Positions 55,400 through 61,744 of a stretch of DNA of 61,744 nucleotides are shown here, in pieces. The stretch spans positions 1 through 61,744 of the forward strand of contig CALHUI010000016.1 in assembly GCA_938039675.1 (NCBI GenBank). The letters are read 5' to 3'. Made by a program: the position numbers and the translations under genes. The first letter of the stretch is position 1. The number at the start of each line of letters is the position of its first letter. Source of the stretch: an uncultured Cytophagales bacterium. Its GTDB lineage: Bacteria; Bacteroidota; Bacteroidia; Cytophagales; Thermoflexibacteraceae. The notes below the pieces were generated by a model that saw nothing but the letters and a program-made list of their open reading frames with translations, did no database searches and was not told the origin of the DNA.

Positions 55400-56755
55400 A
55401 TGCTGCTTTACCAGTTCCTGCGTTTTATTTTTCTAATTGCCATTCGCGCCTTTTTTGGACGTATCAGCCTCGGCGGGCTGGAACACGTGCCCCAAAAAGG
55501 CGCACTGATTATTGCCGCTAACCATCCAAGCACGTTTTTAGACCCTATAGTAGTAGCGGTATGGCTGCGCCGTCCAGTGTATTTTTTGGCCAACGGAGGC
55601 GTTTTTACCTCGCCGTTTGTCAAGTGGCTGTTTCGGCAGTTGTTTATGATTCCCATTTATCGGCAGCAAGACAGTGCAGATGCTTCTCAAAAGAATGAGC
55701 AGACTTTCTCTGCCTGCTTTGAACTGTTGGCAAAAGGCGGCGCGCTGATGATTTTTCCCGAAGGAACCAGCGAAGACCGCCGCGAATTGCACCCCCTGAA
55801 AACAGGTATGGCACGTATTGCCTTGGGTGCTTTGGTGCATCTGCCACCCGAACAGGATGTGCGGATTGTTTGTGCAGGCATTAACTACACCAATCCGCGC
55901 CGATTTCAGAGTTTTTTGAAACTGACTTATGCCCCGCCGATTTCTGCCCGTGCATTTGCTAACAGCCCGAGTGGCATACAGGCACTGACACAAGAAATAG
56001 CCAATCGGCTGCGCCCCATGCTTGTGATTACGCCCAACAAAGAAGCAGACCGCCTTACGCGACAAATTGAGGAGATGTACGGCAATCAACTCAGAAAGGA
56101 ACTTGGCTTAGACCCCTTGCATACCGATTCGGTATTTACATTAGCACAAGAAATAGCAACCGGAGTAGATGCCCTTTTGAAAGAAAACCCCAACGGCATT
56201 CGGCAGTTTCAGGAAGACCTGACTCGGTATCTGGCAGATTTGAAGCAGCATCAAATATCACCGCGGGTTTTCAGCAACATCTTAGAGAATACGCCTTCCA
56301 AAAACGAAGGGAGAGTAGTACTACATATCCATCCCTTTGAGCACTTAGCCCTTGTAGCGGGTTTTCCGTTGTACCTTTACAGCGAACTGCACAACTACAT
56401 TCCTTATCGGCTGCCCGGGTGGCTGGCCATTCGCCTGACACAAGAAACGGTGTATCGCGCCCCCATTAACCTTATGTTGGGGATTTTTACCTTTGGACTA
56501 TTTTATCCGTTGTACGGTTGGCTGTTTGCGCACTTCATCAGCCACACATGGTGGCAAGTGCTACTCTATCTCGTCAGTTTGCCTGTTTCGGGTTATTATG
56601 CGTTTCGCTATTATCGGTTTGCAGACCTGCTCAGGCAAAAACAGCGCATCAACCGATTGGACAGCCATGCTTTGGAAGCGCTGACAAGAAGCTATCGCCG
56701 TTTGACCGCACAGATTACGGGAGTGGCTGCCATCAAACGAGTTTCGCAACCATGA
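55400..56755 (+). CDS. PlsC-type 1-acyl-glycerol-phosphate acyltransferase
   Basis: 451 residues. An N-terminal membrane segment is followed by the acyltransferase motifs NHPSTFLDP (block I), FPEGTSEDRRELHPL (block III) and further helices. The C-terminal 200 residues contain two predicted membrane segments (NLMLGIFTFGLFYPLYGWLF, then VLLYLVSLPVSGYYAF). The length is longer than plain PlsC (about 240), as in the membrane-anchored Bacteroidota type. It should acylate lysophosphatidate or a similar lipid. It starts 9 bases after the protease stop. Confidence 0.88.
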   Translation: MLLYQFLRFIFLIAIRAFFGRISLGGLEHVPQKGALIIAANHPSTFLDPIVVAVWLRRPVYFLANGGVFTSPFVKWLFRQLFMIPIYRQQDSADASQKNEQTFSACFELLAKGGALMIFPEGTSEDRRELHPLKTGMARIALGALVHLPPEQDVRIVCAGINYTNPRRFQSFLKLTYAPPISARAFANSPSGIQALTQEIANRLRPMLVITPNKEADRLTRQIEEMYGNQLRKELGLDPLHTDSVFTLAQEIATGVDALLKENPNGIRQFQEDLTRYLADLKQHQISPRVFSNILENTPSKNEGRVVLHIHPFEHLALVAGFPLYLYSELHNYIPYRLPGWLAIRLTQETVYRAPINLMLGIFTFGLFYPLYGWLFAHFISHTWWQVLLYLVSLPVSGYYAFRYYRFADLLRQKQRINRLDSHALEALTRSYRRLTAQITGVAAIKRVSQP

Positions 56756-56808
56756 AAATACGTTGTTAGCTTTTACTTTTCTGCCTTAACACGATAGGGT
56801 TTACGGCA

Positions 56809-59202
56809 CTATCTCGCCGCCACTTCATTAATGCCACCGTTGAGCGGATAGCTTTTACCGTTCCAGATAAACGTGCCCTCCGTATCGGCAGGCAGCTCAA
56901 TGATTGCCTTAATGGCATTTTTTGGCAAGCGGGTCAGCCATACGCGAATCATGCCGTTGGGGTGAGGCATGGCAGCGGTTACACTTTTCAACATGCCTAA
57001 GGCAGGGGCAATACGAACTTTGGCAAAGCTGGGTGCATCGGGCATAATGCCACAGATGGTTGCCAGAAAATCATAGTTAGGACTTGCCGACCACGCATGG
57101 CAGTCGGAGCGGGTAGGGTCGCTTTTCTCGGCAAAGGTGGTCAGCCCCAGTGCCAGCATATCGCGCCAAGGTTGCAAATAGGCATAGTAGAAGTCGGCCA
57201 TGCCAGCCTTAACCATTGCGCGGGTGAGGTAGAACCGATAGTAAAAACTTGCTTGTGTTACGCTTGCATCGGCTAAGGCACGCTCTATGAGGCTGGCTTG
57301 CTGCAACAGCGGCGCACCACCGCTCAGCACCGCCATAATTTGGGCATGTTGGCTGAAACTTCTTTTCTCGGGCGTATCGGCTACCAGTCCACGCCGTACG
57401 TCATAACAGGCATTGTAAGCGGAACGCGCCAGTTTTTCTGCCTGTTGCAGGTAAAGTGCAGCCTGTTCTTTTTGTTCGTAATACTCAAATAATTCGGCAG
57501 CCTGCCGCAGCGTATAGGCATAGTGAAAGGTCAGAATGGAAGAGTTGCCTTTTTCTGCACCATCGGGAACGCCGCCTATGCTGGTCTCGTTTATCCATTG
57601 CCAATGGTCAGTCCAGTCGGTAAAGTTCCACCAAGGCAGCCCGCCAAGCATGTCTTCGCTGCGGTCGGTATTGTCGGCAAACCATTGTAAAACCTGCTGT
57701 ATGCCGGGCAGCATTTGCCGCACAAAGTCATCATCTTGCCGATGCATCCAGTAGTCATGTACCATTGATACCCAGTAGAGCGAAAACGGCGGAATAAATT
57801 GCTGCACGGCACTTGGGTAGCGCGCCTGTGTCAGTCCTTCAGGTACACGTGAGCGGTTGATGTCCTGAATGGCTTTGCGCACCAATCGGTCATCACCGCT
57901 TACATAGAGGGAAATCAAACCCTGAATACGGGTATCGCCCACGTATTGCAACTGTTCATAATAAGGGCAGTCAAAATAGGTTTCATTGGCGCAGAGTTGT
58001 GCTGTGCGCCAGCCTGTTTTCCATATTTGTTCCAGTTCCGCATCATCGCTGCTGAAGTGGGCTTTTTCCTCCATTGGGTAGGCCGTAAAATAGTGGGAAA
58101 TATTGGTAAGGATGAGCAGCTCCTCGGCAGTCTGAATGTCTAACTGCACGTAGCGAAAAGTGCGAAACCAAAGTGGCCTGAACAGGCGATTATTGCCACC
58201 GTCAGGTCGGAATCGGTCTTTGTAGCCGAATATTTTCAGTCCTTCTGTCTTGTCGCGGTGATGTTTCTGTAAATTGTCATCTATCAGGGCTTCGGCATAG
58301 GTCAGTTCAACCGATGCGCCCTTGCCTGCCTGCACAATCAGTTCGGGATAGGCGGTTGTCAGCCGCTTATTGTCCAGCAAAATGGAAACCCGCGAACCGG
58401 GCGGAATGCGCAAAGGTTGCCTGCCTTTGAGCCATGCCTCGGCAACTGCGGCAATGCCCGAAAATCGGCTGATGTGCGCAAAGCGCTCCTGCTGCTCTTG
58501 CCAGAGCGGAATGGTGCGCGGAGTGAGGTAATACACCGAGCCTGTGCCCCTGCCCCGCGGCATACCTTTGTAGAGTTGAATCGCTGTTTGCCAATCGCTG
58601 TCGTTGTAGCTTTTCTCTTCCCAACCCCAAGGGTAGCGGCTGCCTTCCACTGCCTCCCCCGGCCCGACGACAATGAAAGTGCGCATTTCTTCCATACGGA
58701 TTGGAATGGGGCTAATAGACTGATTGTGAAGCACCTTCCAAGTATTATCTGTATTGACAATCTCTTCTGCTTCGGTATTACCCTGCAAAATAAAGCCCGT
58801 TTGGTGGCTGATTTGTGCCCAAGGCATGTGCTCGGCAAAGTTCCAAACAACAGCGGCCAGCGTGTTTTCGCCAGCCTGCAAATGGGAAGCAATGTCCACG
58901 GTTTCAAAATACCAATAGGCAAGGTCGCCGCGCGCCGGACCATGTGCAACGGGTAAGCCATTGACAAACAGCCTGTAGCGGTTATCAGCCGACACGTGTA
59001 TGATAAACTTATCGGGTTTGGCTTCCAGCACAAAAGTTTTGCGAAAATGATAAACACCGAATGATTTGAGCGGAACGTTAGGGCAGGCAATCCATGAGGC
59101 CTCCCATTCGCGGTTGAGCAGGCGTGGATGAATTTCCGTGTTTTGTGCTGATGCCAAATAAGGCAACCAACAGAAAATCAGATATATCAGCAGTTTTTTC
59201 AT
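56809..59202 (-). CDS. Glycoside hydrolase family 78 alpha-L-rhamnosidase-like protein
   Basis: 797 residues with a signal peptide ending in YLASAQ. An N-terminal beta domain (about 30-230, LFVNGLPVAHGPARGDLAYW) precedes a concanavalin-like domain and an (alpha/alpha)6 barrel. The acidic signature TYFDCPYYEQLQYVGDTRIQ matches the DCP...E...GD motif of GH78, where Asp and Glu form the active site. A C-terminal beta domain ends the protein. It should cleave terminal rhamnose from plant or bacterial glycans in the periplasm or outside. No SusC/SusD pair is near, so it is not a full utilisation locus. Confidence 0.88.
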   Translation of the reverse strand: MKKLLIYLIFCWLPYLASAQNTEIHPRLLNREWEASWIACPNVPLKSFGVYHFRKTFVLEAKPDKFIIHVSADNRYRLFVNGLPVAHGPARGDLAYWYFETVDIASHLQAGENTLAAVVWNFAEHMPWAQISHQTGFILQGNTEAEEIVNTDNTWKVLHNQSISPIPIRMEEMRTFIVVGPGEAVEGSRYPWGWEEKSYNDSDWQTAIQLYKGMPRGRGTGSVYYLTPRTIPLWQEQQERFAHISRFSGIAAVAEAWLKGRQPLRIPPGSRVSILLDNKRLTTAYPELIVQAGKGASVELTYAEALIDDNLQKHHRDKTEGLKIFGYKDRFRPDGGNNRLFRPLWFRTFRYVQLDIQTAEELLILTNISHYFTAYPMEEKAHFSSDDAELEQIWKTGWRTAQLCANETYFDCPYYEQLQYVGDTRIQGLISLYVSGDDRLVRKAIQDINRSRVPEGLTQARYPSAVQQFIPPFSLYWVSMVHDYWMHRQDDDFVRQMLPGIQQVLQWFADNTDRSEDMLGGLPWWNFTDWTDHWQWINETSIGGVPDGAEKGNSSILTFHYAYTLRQAAELFEYYEQKEQAALYLQQAEKLARSAYNACYDVRRGLVADTPEKRSFSQHAQIMAVLSGGAPLLQQASLIERALADASVTQASFYYRFYLTRAMVKAGMADFYYAYLQPWRDMLALGLTTFAEKSDPTRSDCHAWSASPNYDFLATICGIMPDAPSFAKVRIAPALGMLKSVTAAMPHPNGMIRVWLTRLPKNAIKAIIELPADTEGTFIWNGKSYPLNGGINEVAAR

Positions 59203-59249
59203 GTGCGTTCTTTGACCTTAAAAGCAAAAGTTACAAAATCTGAAATAAA

Positions 59250-61304
59250 CTAACCTATCCTAATGCCAATCAATAAAATATCATCAATCTGTGGCTGATG
59301 CCCCATCCAGTTGTCAAGTGTGGTTTCCAGATACTGTTGTTGCCGATGAAAAGGCATCCGTGATGCTTTGTACAGTACTTCGCGGAATTGCCTAACCATA
59401 AACTTGCGGTTGGCAGGCCCTCCAAACTGGTCTTGAAAACCGTCAGAACACAAGTAGAAGGTAATAGGTTCGTTAAGCCTGATGATATGTTCCTGAAAAT
59501 CAATACCTCCCAATGCAGAGCCAATGGAGTACTTAGTCCCTTTAATGACGTGTAAAGCATCGTTCTGCATATAATATAAAGGAAGCATAGCGCCGCTGAA
59601 ATACAGTTGGGAACTATGCAAATCAATGTAGCAGATGCCAATTTCCATACCGTCGCGGTTGTCAGAGCCTTCTTTTTGCAATGCTTTGCGCACCCCTTTA
59701 TCTAACAGATTCAGTATCTGCCCGGGCTGATAAACATTGCGCAAATTGACAATCTGATTGAGTAACTCATTGCCAATCAAGCTCATAAATGCACCCGGTA
59801 CGCCGTGCCCGGTACAGTCTGCCGCTGCGATAATCATGCGCTCACCCAAGCTGCCATTTTCCAGATGTCCGGTATCCTGAAACCAATAAAAATCGCCTGA
59901 AACAATATCGCGCGGGCGATATAGGATGAATACCTGCGGCAATGACTTTTTAATACGCGTTTCCGAAGGCAAAATTGCCGACTGGATACGCTGGGCATAG
60001 TTGAGGCTGGAGGTAATGTTGCGATTTTTTACTTCCAATTCACTGAGCGCAACCGACAAACGCTCTGCCTGAATGCGGATTTCTTCGTGTTTTTGATTGA
60101 TTTCTTCGTTTTTCACCAACAGTAACTGATTAGCTTTTTGTCGGTGCTTCCAATTTCGGTAAAAAACGAAAGCTAATGCCATAAAAAGCAACAAAATAGA
60201 CGAAACTCCTACCAACTGCCAACGGTGCAATTCTACTTCTTCCTCTTGCAGTTGCTTTTCTTTGGTAAGAAGGGCAATTTTATTTGCCTGTTGTTCGGTG
60301 TGATAAAGCGTTTGCAGGCGGGCGATTTTTTCGGCACTTTCTGCATTAAACAATGAGTCGCTGAATCGGTGAAACAGGCGATGGTACTCATACGCTTCTT
60401 TGAACTTGTTTTGCTCTGCATAACATGCCGATAAGCCTTGATAAGCGGCAGTGATTTGTTCTTTGAAATTCAGCGTAAGTGCTTTTTCCAGTCCTGTTTT
60501 GTAATAGCTGATGGCCTTGTCGTATTGCCCCAATTGCCGATATGCAGCAGCGGTATTGTTGTAATTTTCCGGCAGTTTAGACATGCGGGCAATTGCCTGA
60601 TTAATGTTCAGCGATTTTTTAAAGAATGTGAGTGCCCGCAAGTAATCACCTTTGCGGAAATACGCTTCGCCCAAATCATTCAGGCTTACGGCCACTTTAT
60701 TGCGCAACCCCAAGGAATCATTAATGACTAAACCTTTGTTAATCAAATCGATAGCACGTTCATGGTTGCCTTTTTCCACATAGACCAAGCCCATATTGTT
60801 AAGGCAGGTAGCCACTCGCTCGCGGTTGCCAAGTTCTTGATAGGTTGCCAGCGCATTTGAAAAATAGGCATATGCTTCATCAAAGCGTTTCAGCAGAAGG
60901 TGTGCCAGTCCCATCAGGTTATTGACACGAGCAATACCTGATTTGTCTTGCAACCGCTCAAAAATTCGCAGCGCTTGCAAATAGATATCAATAGCACCGC
61001 TATAGTCGCCGATGTCTTCCAGATACATGCCCTTAATCCAGTAAGAGGCTGCCAGACCGCGGTCGTAGCCTATGCGGCGTGCATAGTTACTGACCGAATC
61101 TGCCAAGATACGCACGCTGTCAAGCGACTTGCCGTACAGATTAAATGCTAATGTATTGAGTAAATCTATGCGCAGGGTATCCGCCAAGCCGAGCTGTTTC
61201 AACTGTCTGCGGACACTGTCCAAAGCGTTGTCTTTCAGCGTAGCTTGACCAAAAGCCAGTGAAACAAAAGCGTAAAAAAACAGGTTGATGGCAATCTTTT
61301 TCAC
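59250..61304 (-). CDS. TPR-repeat SpoIIE/PP2C-family protein phosphatase, second copy
   Basis: 684 residues from the GTG at 61304; a TTG at 61313 is in frame but lies in the promoter-like element. Signal peptide (KKIAINLFFYAFVSLAFGQ), six to seven TPR units (about 35-310), one membrane helix (about 355-375, LVGVSSILLLFMALAFVFY), coiled coil, and a phosphatase with PRDIVSGDFYWF, AADCTGHGVPGAFMS and DDILLIGIRIG. Same architecture as the protein at 6063-8084 but clearly diverged. Together with the 7TMR-DISM and GAF copies this makes four such enzymes in the window. The ligand and target are unknown. Confidence 0.88.
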   Translation of the reverse strand: MKKIAINLFFYAFVSLAFGQATLKDNALDSVRRQLKQLGLADTLRIDLLNTLAFNLYGKSLDSVRILADSVSNYARRIGYDRGLAASYWIKGMYLEDIGDYSGAIDIYLQALRIFERLQDKSGIARVNNLMGLAHLLLKRFDEAYAYFSNALATYQELGNRERVATCLNNMGLVYVEKGNHERAIDLINKGLVINDSLGLRNKVAVSLNDLGEAYFRKGDYLRALTFFKKSLNINQAIARMSKLPENYNNTAAAYRQLGQYDKAISYYKTGLEKALTLNFKEQITAAYQGLSACYAEQNKFKEAYEYHRLFHRFSDSLFNAESAEKIARLQTLYHTEQQANKIALLTKEKQLQEEEVELHRWQLVGVSSILLLFMALAFVFYRNWKHRQKANQLLLVKNEEINQKHEEIRIQAERLSVALSELEVKNRNITSSLNYAQRIQSAILPSETRIKKSLPQVFILYRPRDIVSGDFYWFQDTGHLENGSLGERMIIAAADCTGHGVPGAFMSLIGNELLNQIVNLRNVYQPGQILNLLDKGVRKALQKEGSDNRDGMEIGICYIDLHSSQLYFSGAMLPLYYMQNDALHVIKGTKYSIGSALGGIDFQEHIIRLNEPITFYLCSDGFQDQFGGPANRKFMVRQFREVLYKASRMPFHRQQQYLETTLDNWMGHQPQIDDILLIGIRIG

Positions 61305-61310
61305 AATGCC

Positions 61311-61340
61311 CAAAAATACGGAAATTTATTAGCAACCAAA
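61311..61340 (-). promoter_or_regulatory. Candidate promoter of the second TPR-SpoIIE gene
   Basis: On the minus strand TTTG (61340-61337) and TATTTTTG (61318-61311) are separated by 18 bases, near the 19-21 consensus. It abuts the GTG start at 61304, implying a very short leader. Confidence 0.4.
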
Positions 61341-61629
61341 CTTCTTGCGTTTATTTTTGATAACTTCAGCAGCCTTGTAATGTTTGGCTTAAGTAGTTGA
61401 GAACGTTCTGCATAACCATTAAGCATTTCCCTTTCTATTCTCTACACTGTTAGGCATTTATACAAAGCATTTTTCGCAAACCACTTGCACTTTTGTATGA
61501 CGACTGCTGTTAGGGATTCGTAAAAACCTGTTAGCACGTTGCACGTTGCGGACGCTAATAGCACTTTGACAAAAACAACTTTTCAAATTGCACAAATACA
61601 GCAGTTGTGTGCCATTGTAGAAAAATACC

Positions 61630-61637
61630 TAACTTTG
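61630..61637 (+). promoter_or_regulatory. Candidate -7 element (TAACTTTG) for the right-edge gene
   Basis: It matches TAnnTTTG and ends 15 bases before the ATG at 61653. A GTTG lies 22 bases upstream in place of the -33 TTTG. Confidence 0.4.
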
Positions 61638-61652
61638 CAGAAAAACAAACCG

Positions 61653-61744
61653 ATGAACAAGAAAGACCAAGTCCTTACTAAACTTTTTGAAGTTTGCCAA
61701 AAACGAAACAACTATGTTTTTCATAACGACTTGGTAAAAGAAGT
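61653..61744 (+). CDS. Partial gene cut by the window edge, unknown function
   Basis: The first 30 codons (MNKKDQVLTKLFEVCQKRNN, then YVFHNDLVKE) are open to the end of the window. A TAnnTTTG element 15 bases upstream and the ATG position support a real start. The short helical start with FHNDLVKE reminds me of the N-terminus of some type II restriction endonucleases, which would fit an accessory region beginning here, but 30 residues cannot prove it. Confidence 0.55.
   Translation, partial: MNKKDQVLTKLFEVCQKRNNYVFHNDLVKE

Larger units (their letters stand above)
61305..61652. other. Intergenic region with short inverted repeats upstream of the right-edge gene
   Basis: No gene. It contains two TGTTAGG words near 61448 and 61510 bracketing an ATACAAA / TTTGTAT inverted repeat, and a TTAGC...GCTAA pair around GCACGTTGCACGTTGC (about 61533-61557). 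It also holds a promoter-like element for the minus-strand gene (61311-61340) and TAACTTTG (61630-61637) for the plus-strand gene. Confidence 0.45.

Noticed and set aside
61440-61560. Integron attC site (GTTAGGC core)
   Set aside because: The GTTAGGC word is present, but the paired RYYYAAC box and the expected stem with extruded bases are not found.

Overview
The window looks like a chromosomal segment of a Bacteroidota bacterium, most likely a Cytophagales-type gliding or surface-associated heterotroph (inference). Pointers are a type IX secretion (T9SS) style C-terminal sorting domain, a GldA-like ABC ATPase, BT_3928-type DoxX and DUF1599 genes beside folP, SpoIIE-type phosphatases carrying TPR or 7TMR-DISM input domains, and promoters of the TTTG / TAnnTTTG class. 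GC content is in the mid-40s by eye. There is one tRNA (Arg, CCG) and no rRNA, CRISPR array, phage or intact insertion sequence.

Layout. 1-5550 (minus) is one giant secreted subtilase/adhesin broken by an in-frame amber codon and a frameshift. 6063-8084 is a TPR-SpoIIE phosphatase. 8188-10340 holds aroA and an EamA transporter. 10548-11959 is a pst phosphate operon with a large internal deletion: pstS is intact, and the front of pstC is joined to the tail of pstB. 12002-14772 has a second EamA transporter, an arfB gene whose GGQ glutamine codon is now TAA, and an amine-oxidase-like flavoenzyme. 15385-18355 is MFS-MarR-MFS. 18644-18965 is a degraded SRPBCC gene, followed by a DPP-IV peptidase and a small exported protein. 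21996-28156 holds a GGR-like flavoprotein, a hybrid histidine kinase and pbpC. 28339-31266 is the glyoxylate bypass (aceB-aceA), preceded by paired GCGAAnnTTCGC palindromes. 31442-32242 is a heavily decayed exported-protein gene.

32533-34249 has a BCP peroxiredoxin, a single-domain response regulator and a GldA-like ATPase. 34413-39590 is a compact six-gene minus-strand operon: DUF1599, BT_3928 DoxX, an orphan OppB-type permease, a cysteine-bearing polytopic protein, a TlpA lipoprotein and a TraB/GumN protein. It is divergent from folP with 9 bases between the start codons. 40525-46504 contains a SPOR protein, an overlapping HAD-SixA-methyltransferase-GAF/SpoIIE operon and a 3-methyladenine glycosylase. 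46622-51307 contains a 7TMR-DISM SpoIIE phosphatase, an SDR and a GNAT-nitrilase fusion. 51700-61304 contains a di-haem peroxidase, a T9SS zinc-protease-like protein with a clear promoter, a PlsC acyltransferase, a GH78 rhamnosidase and another TPR-SpoIIE phosphatase. A cut-off gene begins at 61653.

Two themes stand out. First, gene decay: at least five loci are broken, and most of the stop codons that break them are what a single C-to-T change of Gln (or Arg) codons would give. The arfB and pst lesions are the most informative. Second, signalling: four PP2C/SpoIIE phosphatases with different sensor halves lie within 55 kb. The least explained gene is the cysteine-bearing membrane protein at 35863-36849.
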